From Ipomoea triloba (Eukaryota; Streptophyta; Magnoliopsida; Solanales; Convolvulaceae), in contig NC_044920.1 of the NCBI RefSeq assembly GCF_003576645.1, forward strand, positions 18,020,529 to 18,084,528: a stretch of 64,000 nucleotides of DNA, given 5' to 3'. Below, piece after piece: positions 43,397 through 55,903 of the stretch (position 1 is the stretch's first letter; each line of letters opens with the position of its first letter). The translations under genes and the position numbers were made by a program. A model generated the notes under the pieces. It was not told where the DNA came from and searched no databases. It saw only the letters and a list, made by a program, of their open reading frames with translations.

Positions 43397-43401
43397 GACG
43401 T

Positions 43402-45325
43402 TGGTAAAGGGATGGTTTTGGAATAAGTAGGGTGCTGATAGTTCAATAGGAATAATGATTGTATTATTAAATAAATAAAGATTGGATTGATTCACAGGTT
43501 CCTTACTATGGATTGGCTTATGAGTTGGGTCTAGGTTTGGTGTTACTTTTGGAGCTTAGCTTGAGGTAAGTTTCTATGTCCGTTCAAACTACTTTGCCCT
43601 ATCTAAAATGTGTTTATCTTATTTGTGTCCTTAAACTATTTTAAAATGTGTTTTAGTTCAAAAGTATGATAAATAGCAAATGCTTATATGTTGGTGTTAA
43701 ATTGTGATTTACTAATCTATGAGTAAGTGTATATTGTTATATTGAGGGTATTGGGAGATTCTATGAGTATAAAACTATATTTACTTTTAAAAGATATAGA
43801 CTATTTATTGAGGAGGATAAATACTATTTTTTTTTTGGGTTTTTGCCCAAAAGTTATCCCTTAGGGGACCACGCCAACCATGTTGGTTAGGATAAAAACT
43901 ATTTTGAAAGTATATTATATATACCCTATGCTATTTTAGAAATAATATTTTAATAGCCTGCGGGCAATGAAAATACCTATGAAAACCTATTTTGGAAGAA
44001 TATTACTATCTTGGAGGAATTATATAAAAATGTACTTATTTTGGACGGTATCCCTTCCTGTGTTGGATTGTATTTGAGGATTTGAGTATTAGGGCGGCGG
44101 TCCTATTTGTATATATGATGAGAATCTTGAGTTGCAGTTCAACTTGATCTTAGGGTTGCGGTCCTAATGATACTATTGGAGAGTACATGGTAGAAACATA
44201 TCCTAGGTACTAGAGCTAGTAAATACTTGTTGAGCTTGGAATCCCAGTTAGGGGGTTTGCACACTTAAGGTTCTAGATTTGTTTCTTGCTAGTATTGATA
44301 TTGGTATCGCTATGCCAAATGATGTTAAGATTGATATTGGTATTGAGATTTATGTATTCGGTAAGGTTCGCTGGTTGGGCAGAGGTGGCGGATGTTGTGT
44401 GGGAAACACCGTTCACTGAGGCTTCGTTGCGGTTAAGTCATGCCTTGCTTGGCCCACTTGATACCTCCACTTATATGTTATTATGCTATGTTGATATTTG
44501 CAAATGGGATTTAAGTTATCTATGATTATGAATACATATAGAGAAGGATATTGAAAAAATCTTTGATTTGAAATGACTACATTTGGAAAGCTATGCTTTT
44601 AAATGATATTGAGAAATGTTATATTATGAATCCTCCGTAATTGTATTTATTTTGGAAATGAGTGAATGATCTACAAACTACTTATACTGTTTTGAAAGAG
44701 TAAACCTTATTGTTTTGGGACTATATTACCTTGTATTGAACCTAGTATTGTTATTGAGCCATGTGTGTTAGGGCGTTGGTGCCCATTCTATAGTGGGGAA
44801 AACTATTTTGGGAATATCTATACTACGTACCTTTGGTGTGAGTCAAACTCTTTACTGAAATGGTTCCAAAATCTATATACAAAGTAAACTTATTTTCAAA
44901 TTATATATGTACTTATTTTATGGGGCGAGGTAGAGCTTACTTAGCATTTTATGCTAATCCTTTTATTTCCTGTTTTCCAAGCCTTAAACATTTTCAGGAT
45001 CTGAACTTGTGGCTAGTTGAGAGCGTGGCGTAGAACTTGTTCCCCGAGAATTACTTATAGTATAGTTGATTTGATTAGAACTTGAACTACTTTGAAGTTA
45101 GTTGTGAATGGATTAGTGGACTTTGTATTTGGATTTAAGATAGAACTTTGTAAGCCTTAGCATTTGGGTCTTGGTTGGCCCAAATGTGGCATGGCACCAC
45201 TAAACTCTAGTGTTTAGTTTTGAGCTTCCGCATTTGAAATCTCTTGGAAAATCAAATATTATATCTATATTTTCTCCTTTATTCATTTATTTCTGTATTA
45301 GTATTTTGGGGTGTTACAAATTAAA
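43402..45325 (+). mobile_element. Probable gypsy-type solo LTR, right part
   Basis: Noncoding, ends TATTAGTATTTTGGGGTGTTACA (to about 45318), the standard end of many plant chromovirus-type LTRs. Upstream it has GGGGCGAGGTAGAGCTTACT (44921) and TTTTCAGGATCTGAACTTGT (44991), in the usual layout near such LTR ends. It is continuous with the sequence left of the SIRE-like insertion, so the LTR probably extends leftwards past 37608. I did not find its TGTAACACC start. Confidence 0.5.
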
Positions 45326-45593
45326 GGGGAAAAAAAAGTCAAAGTAGCATTTTGATTTTTTTTTTAAACTTTAAATATTTAATTTCCAACATTATACAAT
45401 GTACTCTACAGTTCTACAGTACTAAACTGTGCATTTTAGCCAATTTGAAAATGCAATGCACTAATAATGTTCACCTTTTAGAGTGTATAGCTTAGTTTTT
45501 ACTTTGGTTTTAGTGTTTCCTTTTTTAGTTTGGTTTATAGGTTTTATTGCTTAAGATTTAGTATTTACGCTTTAGATTAACATTTAGCTTTTT

Positions 45594-45597
<4 letters not shown>
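45326..45597. other. AT-rich intergenic
   Basis: No gene or element end recognised; leads into the (TA)n tract. Confidence 0.4.
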
Positions 45598-45670
<73 letters not shown>

Positions 45671-46164
45671 GCGCGCTCAGGTGCGAACTCTCGCCTAGGA
45701 AAGAAATGAGAACGTTTCGCAACCGTCCATATGTCTAAATCAACGAATTAGATGTAATTTTAAAAAAATGACGCGTTGGCATTTTCGTAAATAACTCAAA
45801 CTTTGGTGCAAGTAATTGTGTTTTAAGTACAAGTAGCTGGTGCACATTTGCAAGTAAAAAGTGCAACTAAAATCACTTACAAATGCACATATTTTCATTT
45901 ACAAGTTCAAATAATTTACCTTGTTAACATTCGTGCACCTAATTATAACGTCAGGTGCAACTAGTTATAACATTAGGTGCACTTAGTATTAACGTTCAGT
46001 TTACATTTTACTTGTACTTGTAATAAATTTTACTTGCACTTGTAATACAATTTACTTGCACTTTAGTTCACTATATGAAACTGTTACTTGCACTCGTAAT
46101 GCATTTTACTTGTAGGGGTGAGCATTGGACAGATACGGACGGATCGGATATCCCATGCGCCGAT

Positions 46165-46391
46165 NNNNNNNNNNNNNNNNNNNNNNNNNNNNNNNNNNNN
46201 NNNNNNNNNNNNNNNNNNNNNNNNNNNNNNNNNNNNNNNNNNNNNNNNNNNNNNNNNNNNNNNNNNNNNNNNNNNNNNNNNNNNNNNNNNNNNNNNNNNN
46301 NNNNNNNNNNNNNNNNNNNNNNNNNNNNNNNNNNNNNNNNNNNNNNNNNNNNNNNNNNNNNNNNNNNNNNNNNNNNNNNNNNNNNNNNNNN
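46165..46391. other. Assembly gap (227 N)
   Basis: Run of N between copies A and B of the repeated block; all frames spanning it are meaningless. Confidence 1.
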
Positions 46392-46393
46392 TT

Positions 46394-46475
<82 letters not shown>

Positions 46476-47468
46476 GCGCGCTCAGGTGCGAACTCTCGCC
46501 TAGGAAAGAAATGAGAACGTTTCGCAACCGTCCATATGTCTAAATCAACGAATTAGATGTAATTTTAAAAAAATGACGCGTTGGCATTTTCGTAAATAAC
46601 TCAAACTTTGGTGCAAGTAATTGTGTTTTAAGTACAAGTAGCTGGTGCACATTTGCAAGTAAAAAGTGCAACTAAAATCACTTACAAATGCACATATTTT
46701 CATTTACAAGTTCAAATAATTTACCTTGTTAACATTCGTGCACCTAATTATAACGTCAGGTGCAACTAGTTATAACATTAGGTGCACTTAGTATTAACGT
46801 TCAGTTTACATTTTACTTGTACTTGTAATAAATTTTACTTGCACTTGTAATACAATTTACTTGCACTTTAGTTCACTATATGAAACTGTTACTTGCACTC
46901 GTAATGCATTTTACTTGTAGGGGTGAGCATTGGACAGATACGGACGGATCGGATATCCCATGCGCCGATCCGATCGGAGTTCGGATTGAATTATAGCCGT
47001 CCGATCCGTCCCTTTTTATACACTTAAACCTATCGGATATTCTACTTCAGAGTACGGATAAATAAAATCGGATATCGGGTGTTAATCTGATATAGAAAAA
47101 ATTGTTAAGAATATATTGTAATTGTTTTGATGAACCAAAATGTAATATTAGACCCCCAATTTTATTTTGAGTCTAGTATAGCCGGTATAGGATTACGCCA
47201 AGTACAAGCGTAGTCGATTAAGTGGAAATTACAATAGTATAAATTTTTAATTTATACTTGTAAGTCATTCGCTTCCACTTTACAAATTGAGAAGAATTTG
47301 GAAGATTGATCAAGACTCGAAGACATCCCAGAACGTGACAACGGTTCGAATTGCAAGAATTAATTCTTTGGAAGAATTAATTAATTCAAGAAGAAGATGT
47401 TGCAATTAAAAGTCAAAATTGAAGTCAACCTCGAATGGGTTCTCTCACAAAATATTTTAGAGGCTAAN

Positions 47469-47541
<73 letters not shown>

Positions 47542-47983
47542 GCGCGCTCAGGTGCGAACTCTCGCCTAGGAAAGAAATGAGAACGTTTCGCAACCGTCCA
47601 TATGTCTAAATCAACGAATTAGATGTAATTTTAAAAAAATGACGCGTTGGCATTTTCGTAAATAACTCAAACTTTGGTGCAAGTAATTGTGTTTTAAGTA
47701 CAAGTAGCTGGTGCACATTTGCAAGTAAAAAGTGCAACTAAAATCACTTACAAATGCACATATTTTCATTTACAAGTTCAAATAATTTACCTTGTTAACA
47801 TTCGTGCACCTAATTATAACGTCAGGTGCAACTAGTTATAACATTAGGTGCACTTAGTATTAACGTTCAGTTTACATTTTACTTGTACTTGTAATAAATT
47901 TTACTTGCACTTGTAATACAATTTACTTGCACTTTAGTTCACTATATGAAACTGTTACTTGCACTCGTAATGCATTTTACTTG

Positions 47984-48168
47984 TAGGGGTGAGCATTGGA
48001 CAGATACGGACGGATCGGATATCCCATGCGCCGATCCGATCGGAGTTCGGATTGAATTATAGCCGTCCGATCCGTCCCTTTTTATACACTTAAACCTATC
48101 GGATATTCTACTTCAGAGTACGGATAAATAAAATCGGATATCGGGTGTTAATCTGATATAGAAAAAAT
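47984..48168 (+). mobile_element. hAT-like terminus interrupted by the SIRE-like LTR
   Basis: TAGGGGTGAGCATTGGACAG followed by ATACGGACGGATCGGATATC and further CCGATCC/GGATCGG words resembles the subterminal region at the right end of the 28036 hAT element when inverted. It is cut at 48168 where the LTR begins. The same sequence recurs in copy B (46918-47102) and in part in copy A. Confidence 0.6.
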
Positions 48169-50489
48169 TGTTAAGAATATATTGTAATTGTTTTGATGAA
48201 CCAAAATGTAATATTAGACCCCCAATTTTATTTTGAGTCTAGTATAGCCGGTATAGGATTACGCCAAGTACAAGCGTAGTCGATTAAGTGGAAATTACAA
48301 TAGTATAAATTTTTAATTTATACTTGTAAGTCATTCGCTTCCACTTTACAAATTGAGAAGAATTTGGAAGATTGATCAAGACTCGAAGACATCCCAGAAC
48401 GTGACAACGGTTCGAATTGCAAGAATTAATTCTTTGGAAGAATTAATTAATTCAAGAAGAAGATGTTGCAATTAAAAGTCAAAATTGAAGTCAACCTCGA
48501 ATGGGTTCTCTCACAAAATATTTTAGAGGCTAACTCATGCAAGGAAAATATTTTTGGAGATGAGGATGACCTCATGGAGCATAATGGCGTGGTCAACCTT
48601 GACCATATTAAAAAAGAAAAAAGAAAAAAGAGGATGACTTGCTTCAAGGATAATTTTGGTGATGAGGATGACCCATTAATTAAAAGAAAGGGGAAGAAAG
48701 ACCTTAGTTTGGAGATGAGGATGACTTGGCCATTGAGGATGACTTAGTCACAAGTCACTATGAGGATGAGGCTAACCGTGTGCATTCTTGAAGGAGGAAA
48801 ATGTGACTTTATTTGTGGAATTAAAAATGAGGATGAGGATGACCTACACCTTATAAATAAAGGTCAACCTATTATGCCATGCATAAGGATGATTTACGTG
48901 AGATCCAAAGCAATAGGGGGAAAAATAAAAATCATTTTTGAGGCTGAGTATGGCATGACCAAGGTGAAAAATAGGATGGTCTATTTATTCCAAAGGAGTC
49001 CAACACTGCCAACAATATTCCAAAGAGGGAAAATATTATTTTCCTAAATGTGGCATGAGGATGACTCCAAAAGGTGAATTCAAATAATCTTGCTACATGG
49101 AGCTGAAGATCATTATGATAAAAGTCAGTGTACTTTTCGGTGGCATTAATTATGCTCAAGCAAGAGTCACCGAACGGATATATTTTAGAGCAACCTGACT
49201 TATGGATTATGAACAAAGTCAAGTGTTCACACTACCAAAGTCAAGGATGGATGACTACAAGTTACAAGGAAAATTATATCAGTGATTGCAGAAGAACGTT
49301 AGAGGATTATTAGAAGCAAAATACTCAAATTCATCTGACAGAGCTATCAAAGTTGACGAAGACCATCTGAAAGCATTTAATGCTCTGAAAATTACAACGG
49401 GCAAATAGCTAATTTAGCTATATAAACCCAAGAAGACTTGATACTAGCAGTGGCGCAAAAAAAATAGAGCAAAAACGGGGAACAGACACGGATGAGATAT
49501 TAGCACTAAATACACAACAAGTGATATCAGATTTGAAAGTGCTAAGTAGTGTGCTAAACACGAGAAAAATCAAGTCTTAGAGAGAAATACTTTATTTCTT
49601 GAAGAGAAATTGTAGGAGTGTAGCTTTGTGCAAAACACTCGGGGGAAACTAAGTGTAGCTGGGTGCAAAACACTTGGTTGAATTGCTTTGTGCGAATTAC
49701 TCGGAGGAGTGCAACTTTGTGCAGAACACTCGTGGACACTAAGTGTAGCTGGGTACAAAACACTTGGTTGAAGGGCGTAGCTGGGTGCAAGACGCTCGTG
49801 AACGTAGCTGGGTGCAAGACGTTCGGGTTTGAGTGTTGCTGTAGGCAAAGGGCATTCGGAGTAGAGGAGTGCTAGAAGAGCACTGATTCACTATTGTATC
49901 TGGGTGATTGAAGATAGTGGAATCTCTCCTAGAGGAAGGAAAAAGTGGAGTAGGAGGATTACATCACCTCCGAACCACTATAAATTCCTGTGTCATTTAC
50001 TTTATCTGCTCATATATCTGCTTGCATATTTATCTATCTGAGCATCACATGCATTACATATTTTGTCACATTTATTGCTAAGTGCTTTATTGGTTCGCGT
50101 GACATATATATTTGCATGCAAGTTTTATTTCCTACTCAACCTCATCCTCATCAAGCTTATATTTGTTGTGCTACGAACCCAACTATTCATTGCGTATACT
50201 ATTTGATCTGGGTTTGATAGTTCCCACGTCCGCATGCGAGCCAAACTTTACATACTCAGTATTTGAGTTATTCCTAACGTTTCTAACGTGTTGCATTTCG
50301 TGAAGCTCTTCATATTTACGTAACTTTGTTTATAGCACTTTACCGTTTATTATTTCCGCTGCGTAATTCAAGTTGAATTTATTCACTTGCATTGGATTCT
50401 CTCTGTTAAAGTGTTTATAATATTTTTGAAAAGTTAGAAAAGTCTATTCACCCCCCTCTAGACTTTTCCCGACCCTATCAGGACCAACA
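48169..50489 (+). repeat. 5' LTR of SIRE-like element 2 (2.3 kb)
   Basis: Starts TGTTAAGAATATATTGTAAT and ends CCCTATCAGGACCAACA. A TATA box (CTATATAAACCC, 49418-49429) marks the probable promoter. Two internal repetitive zones stand out: GAGGATGACC/T and GATGAGGATG words at 48550-48840, and AGCTGGGTGCAAAACACTTG-type units at 49620-49830. The first ~365 bp are also present in copy B of the tandem block (47103-47467). Confidence 0.8.
49615..49860 (+). repeat. Minisatellite-like repeats in the SIRE-like LTR
   Basis: Variants of GTAGCTGGGTGCAAAACACT(T/C)GG occur about seven times at irregular spacing just downstream of the presumed transcription start. Confidence 0.75.
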
Positions 50490-50490
50490 A

Positions 50491-50505
50491 GTGGTATCAG
50501 AGCGG
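50491..50505 (+). promoter_or_regulatory. Primer-binding site of SIRE-like element 2
   Basis: GTGGTATCAGAGCGG begins two bases after the LTR. TGGTATCAGAGC is complementary to the 3' end of initiator methionine tRNA, the usual primer of plant copia elements. Confidence 0.9.
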
Positions 50506-50556
50506 CTGTCTATTTGAGTCAAATCTTGACTGCTAGACAGATCTCAAACCTTCAAA

Positions 50557-52612
50557 ATGAAGAGAGACTTGGCTCCCAACCTGATATTCTCATTAGATAA
50601 ATTTGATGATTGGAAAATTCGTATGCAGGTTCATTTGTCCGCACTACATGATGAAATGTGGGAAGTCATTACCGATGGTCCTATCAAAATCTTAAAGATC
50701 AATATCGCTGTAGCACAAACAAGTACAACACCGTAGTACATTTCTAAACCCAAAGAAGAATGGGGTCCAGAAGATCGTACACGAAATAACTTGGACAACA
50801 TTGCCAAGGATATTCTGTTCAAAGCCATTGACGATGCAACTTTCCCGAAAGTTCGAAAATGCAAAACGGCGAAAGAAGTTTGGAAAGTTCTTGTCAAGAT
50901 GGGCGAAGGAGACGAACAAGAGAAGGACAACAAGCTCACAATATCATTAAAGAAATTCGAGGATTTCAAAATGCTAAGTGGTGAATCCATTACCGACATA
51001 GAAGCAAGATTAATCAAAATCTTGGGAGAAATTACAGATCTAACGCAAAAAGATGGATCAAAAGGAGATATCGCTCAAAATTCTACGTGGATTACCGTCA
51101 AACTAGGATATGAAGGTCACAACCATGAGAGATCATAGAGATCTAAAAACGTTGTCAACCGACAAACTTTTCAGTGATCTAAAGGCATACGGATTCGAAA
51201 TGAAGACAAGGATGGAAGAAGAACGCGAAGAGAAAAATGCCGCACTCGTTGTCGAACAACCATCCACGTCAAGGTCAGTTGAAAATAGCGAATTATTATC
51301 TAACGAAAATTTTGTTCTGTTTGTTAGGAAATTAAAGAAATTTATGAAGAAGAAAAATACAAGCTCAATGAGAAGACCCAGACAAAGCAACCCAGAAGAA
51401 GTTTCGAATTTATGCTACAATTGCAGAAAGCCTGGACACTTTATGGCTGAGTGTCCCTATCCCAAGGTAAGCAAAAACCAAAACGATATTGTGCAGGAAG
51501 AGGTTAAGACAAAGGATAGAAGATTCAAAAAGGATAAGAGAAAAGCCTTGATTAGTGATCCCTTGGAATCAAGCATGTCAGAGGAATCTTCAAGTGATGA
51601 AAGTGACAACTCTAAGGATGACAATGCATTATTTTGCATGAGTATTTCAAGTGAGTCAACCTGTGAGGACAAGTGCTTAATGGCGCACGATTTTGAAGAA
51701 GATAATGAGGTAACATCTAGATCATTTAATTCTGTGAGTTCTAATTTTTCGAAAGAGTCTATCTCTCATTTAATGAGGGAATGTCGAACCGTAATGAACA
51801 CTCACTCTCAACTTGAAGAGCGCAATAAATTTTTTATTCTTGAAAAAGATTAAATAAATAAAAAATTGCAATATGCTCTGTCCGAGGTGAAAGAATTGAA
51901 TGCCAAAATTATTTGTCTTCAAGAAGAGTGTAAATCGAGGGAAGTGAGAGAACACAACCTTAGGGAAGTTATTGCAACATTTACTCATTCGTCAAAAATA
52001 ATGGACAAAATGGTAAATATGCAAAAACCATCTAACGATAAAACCGGTCTCGGTTATGATTCGTCGTGTTCTCAAGCCTCTATCAAGTTGACCAATTCTA
52101 CTACTGCTTTAAATGATAAAGTGCATGTGGTACAATTTGTTAAAAGTCAAGATAGCACAATGAGACAAGGAATTGGGTATCAACCAATTGCCAAAAATAG
52201 CACTGTACGGCCGAATGCTCAAAGACACAATTTTTCGCCAAAACAGTCTATCAAAAGGCATGAATTTAATTATTCAAAAAGATACTCCAATGAGTTAAGT
52301 GAAAAAAGACCACATTGGAAAATGAGAAAATTTCCAAATAGTGGAGTTAGGAGATTTTATCCTACAGAGTCATATTGGGTTGAAAATATTAAAACTTGGA
52401 CTAGACCAAGAGTTAATAAGTTCAAACAATATATTTCCCAAGTGCCAAAAAGTAGATTAAATTTTCAAAACCCGGCACGGAAAAAGTTTTCAAAAATTAG
52501 TTATGATTATAAGGTTAACAATGGTTACAAATCACCTATTCTTGGTTCTGTAAGAACAAGGTGGATTTGGGTACCAAAAATCACTAATCCCCTAGGACCC
52601 AAGCAAAACTAG
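50557..52612 (+). pseudogene. gag pseudogene of SIRE-like element 2
   Basis: Start MKRDLAPNLIFSLDKFDDWK (50557). TAG at 50734-50736 interrupts it; then YISKPKEEWGPEDRTRNNLD and AKEVWKVLVKMGEGDE form the UBN2/gag core of copia elements. A frameshift near 51105 leads to MKVTTMRDHRDLKTLSTDKL. The zinc knuckle CYNCRKPGHFMAEC is intact (51413-51454). An acidic Ser-rich linker, a stop near 51851, a coiled coil (LSEVKELNAKIICLQEECKS) and a Lys/Arg-rich tail ending TRWIWVPKITNPLGPKQN follow. Gag would form the cytoplasmic particle and bind element RNA. Three lesions suffice to kill it. Confidence 0.85.
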
Positions 52613-52635
52613 GTACCTAAAAATATTTAAATATT

Positions 52636-54441
52636 TTGCAGGAAGTATGGTACTTTGATAGTGGATGTTCACGGCACATGACTGGAAATAAATCTAGTCT
52701 TGTTAACTTCAAATCCATCAAAGGACCAAAAGTCGTATTCGGAGGAAACGATCGATATGGTTCAACAAAAGGAATCGGAACGATAGTACGAAACGAATTG
52801 AAAATAGAAGATGTATCCTATGTGGAAGGTCTAAAATTCAACTTGTTGAGTACGAGTCAATTTTGTGACAAAGGATATCTTGTGGAATTCTTTAAAGACA
52901 AATGCCAACTGAAGAATGAATCAACCGGAGAAGTCATACTTGAAGGAACGAGAAAGAAAAATATGTACGTTGTGAATTGGAGCACTATAAAAGATACAGT
53001 GTGCTTAGTGGCAAACAATTCAAGCATCACGTGTTGGGAATGACACAAGAAGTTAAATCATTTGAACTTCAAAATGATCAACAAGCTAGCAACGAAAAAT
53101 CTAGTCAAAGGACTACCCAACATCACATACAAGAAAGATCAAATTTGCGATGCATGTCAAAGAGGAAAGCAAACCAAATCGTCATTCAAATCCAAAATTC
53201 ACGAATCAAGTTCAAGACCTCTTAGTCTACTACACATGGATCTATTTGGTCCAGTAGACCTAGTAAGTATGAGTGGTAAGAAATATACTCTTGTTGTTGT
53301 TGATGATTTTTCTAGGTACACATGGACAATATTTCTCAACAAAGAGAATGAAGTGGAGAAAAAGCTGCCAGAACTACTCAAGCAACTTCAAAATGAAAAA
53401 GAAGTCAAAATAGTCAAAATCCGTACCGACCGAGGTATAGAGTTCGAGAATGGTGTGATTCAAGCTCATTGCAATTCTCAAGGAATTGTACATCAATTAT
53501 CAGCCGCAAGAACGTCGCAACAAAATGGTGTAGCCGAAAGAAGAAATAGAATGCTTAAAGAAGCCGCACGAGTTATGATTACGGCCGCCGATCTATCGAA
53601 ACGTTTTTGGGCAGAAGCTATCAACACTGCTTGCTATACTCAAAATAGAAGCATGATTCACAAGTTGCACGACAAAACGCCATATGAACTTTGGAAAGGG
53701 AGAAAACCTAACCTTAGTTATTTTCATATTTTTGGATGCAAATGTTTTGTTCTTATTAATGGTAAAACACATCTGAAAACATTTGATGAGCGTGTAGATG
53801 AGGCAATATTTTTGGGATATTCTTCCACCAGCAGAGCATTTAGAGTATTCAATAAATCAACAATGGTGGTAGAAGAATCAATACATGTTGTATTTGATGA
53901 ATCAGCAAAAAGCAAGGAAGCAGATGTTTCGAAAATTGGTAAAAATGTGCCAAATAATTTATTTGAGACTAATGATTCATCTGAGATTGAGATCTTGCAG
54001 GGAATAAGTGATTTGGAACTTGATAATTCCAAAATTCAAGAAAAGGACGTGATACTCACTAGGGGAGATGAGACTAACTCTAGAAATGAAGAAATTCATG
54101 TTGGTGAGGCTAACCTCATTAATGAGACAAACTTTGAGGATGAGGCTAACCACATGAATATTCAAAATCCTAGAAGTGAGGATGAGGCTGACCAAGCTAT
54201 TCAAGAGGAATCTACACGTGCCAGTCAACCTCTACCCACTACCAACGTCCAGGAGAATTTTCAACCTGATAGAAAATGGCTAAGGAGTCATCCACAAGAT
54301 CTTATTATTGGAAATTTGCAAGAAGGCATGAAAACAAGATCATCTGCACGAGATACTTTATTTGCGTGTTTTCTGTCTCAGATAGAACCGAAAGAAATAG
54401 ATGAAGCTCTAAGTGATTCAAGCTGGATTGAGGCCATGTAA
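52636..54441 (+). pseudogene. Protease and integrase of SIRE-like element 2
   Basis: Protease: VWYFDSGCSRHMTGNKSSLV with catalytic DSG. The GAG-pre-integrase zinc region has HKKLNHLNF followed by CDACQRGKQTKSSF, completing an HHCC module. Integrase core: LLHMDLFGPVDLVSMSGKKY (first Asp), IRTDRGIEFEN (second Asp) and QQNGVAERRNRMLKEAARVM (Glu), so D,D,E are all present. The C-terminal part (KCFVLINGKTHLKTFDERVD, EAIFLGYSSTSRAFRVFN) is intact and is followed by a low-complexity Asp/Glu/Asn linker. A TGA at 53041-53043 stands where Trp is expected, and the frame ends at TAA 54439-54441 where Gln is expected. Otherwise the frame is intact over 1.8 kb, so the copy is fairly young. Confidence 0.9.
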
Positions 54442-55903
54442 GAAGAGCTAAATCAGTTCACAAGGAATGACGTATGGGAACTTGTTCCTAGACCAAAAGA
54501 TCATAATGTTATTGGAACGAAATGGGTCTTTAGGAACAAAGCAAATGAAGATGGAATCATTGTTAGAAATAAAGCGAGGCTAGTTGCAAAGGGCTATTCA
54601 CAACAAAGCAAATGAAGATGAAACATTCGCGCCAGTTGCACGACTCGAAGCAATACGAATTTTTCTAGCCTACGCAGCATACAAGAATTTCACGGTCTAT
54701 CAAATGGACGTGAAAAGTGCATTCCTAAACGGACTACTTAAAGAGGAAGTCTACGTTGAACAACCACCCGGTTTCGAGGTAAAAGGTGATGTTGATAAGG
54801 TCTATAAATTAAAGAAGGCATTATATGGGTTTAAACAAACACCACGAGCTTGGTATGACACTCTATCAATGTTCTTAATTAGTTGTGGTTTTACCAAAGG
54901 CCTTGTTGACAAAACCTTATTTAGAATTCAAGAAAATAATCATATTTTATTGGTACAAATTTATGTTGATGATATTATATTTGGAAGTACTGATAAATCC
55001 TTGTGTGAGAAATTTTCAAAGCTTATGCAGAACAGATTCGAAATGAGCATGATGGGTGAACTAAATTACTTCCTTGGATTACAAGTCAAGCAATTAAAAG
55101 AAGGAATCTTTATCAACTAGGCCAAATACACAAAAGATTTAATCAAGAAATTTGGCATGGAAGGAAAAGGGTCAGTCAAAATACCGATGAGTACAACACT
55201 TAGATTAGACAAAGATGAAGAAGGAAAAGATGTCGAACAAACGAAGTATCGAGGAATGATTGGATCTCTACTATACCTCACTACGAGTAGACCCGATATA
55301 TCTTACTCAGTGGGTGTATGTGCTAGATTCCAATCACATCCAAAAGAAAGTCATTTTCAAGCTACCAAAAGATTATCCGTTATCACAAAGGAACTATCAA
55401 TGTGGGATTATGGCATCCCAAAGAAGGTAATTTAAACTAACAGGGTTTTCAGATGCAGATTTTGCAGGATGCAAAATAGACAGAAAAAGTACCTCAGGAA
55501 CGTGCCAGTTCTTAGGGGGAAGATTGGTCTCTTGGTTCAGCAAGAAACAAAACTCCATTGCAACAAGCACAGCCGAAGCAGAATATATCGCATCAGGGAG
55601 TTGTTGTGCGCAAATCTTATGGATGAAGCAACAATTAAAAGATTACGGGATCGATTGCGATGACGTTAGTATTTCTGTGATAATACTAGTGCAATTGCGA
55701 TTACCCAAAATCCAGTACTTCACTCGCGTACCAAACACATTGACGGGATACATCATTTTATCCGAGATCACGTTGAAAAGAAGGATTTAAAGATCGAGTA
55801 TATACCTAGGGAAAGTCAAATTGCTGATATCCTCACAAAGCCTTTATGCGAATCAAGATTCAATACTCTAAGGCACGAAATGAGTATGATCGAAATGAGC
55901 TAA
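54442..55903 (+). pseudogene. Reverse transcriptase and RNase H of SIRE-like element 2
   Basis: It continues directly after the TAA with [20 protein letters not shown] and [20 protein letters not shown]; a deletion/frameshift near 54610 follows. Then come [57 protein letters not shown], the catalytic [10 protein letters not shown] and [22 protein letters not shown] 55118-55120 replaces Gln before AKYTKDL. RNase H: FSDADFAGCKIDRKSTSGTC-type text in shifted frames, then SWFSKKQNSIATSTAEAEYI and, after another shift, RESQIADILTKPLCESRFNT to a stop at about 55902. All essential motifs are visible but spread over three frames. Confidence 0.88.

Larger units (their letters stand above)
37609..43401 (+). 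mobile_element. SIRE-like Ty1/copia element 1, pol deleted
   Basis: The element is 37614-43396, flanked by GACGT (37609-37613 and 43397-43401). The 5' LTR begins TGTTAGGAACC and the 3' LTR begins TGTTGAGAACC and ends GGGACCAACA. AAAAAGGGGGAAAT precedes the 3' LTR. The interior contains a broken gag and the first residues of protease, then an unrecognised coding-like block, then the 3' UTR. Integrase, reverse transcriptase and RNase H are all missing, as are the end of the 5' LTR and the primer-binding site. Confidence 0.88.
45598..48533 (+). repeat. Tandem copies of one ~1-kb block separated by (TA)n and N gaps
   Basis: The block starts GGGCGCGCTCAGGTGCGAAC at 45669, 46474 and 47540. Copy A (45669-46164) runs into 227 Ns (46165-46391). 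Copy B (46474-47467) ends at AGAGGCTAA followed by one N (47468). Copy C (47540-48533) is exactly as long as copy B (994 bp) and continues into unique sequence. Every segment I compared by eye was identical, with no indel. Each copy is preceded by 70-80 bp of (TA)n. The block contains many TTACTTGCACTTGTAAT-like and AGGTGCAACTAGTTATAAC words, a hAT-like terminus and the start of a SIRE-like LTR. Confidence 0.9.

Noticed and set aside
46075..46543. Several 130-150 aa frames on both strands
   Set aside because: They run through 227 Ns and a (TA)n tract (poly Ile-Tyr); not real.
47381..47609. Ile-Tyr-repeat frames
   Set aside because: Translations of a TA microsatellite.
50631..51017. Minus-strand frame of 128 aa
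   Set aside because: Shadow of the SIRE-like gag on the other strand.
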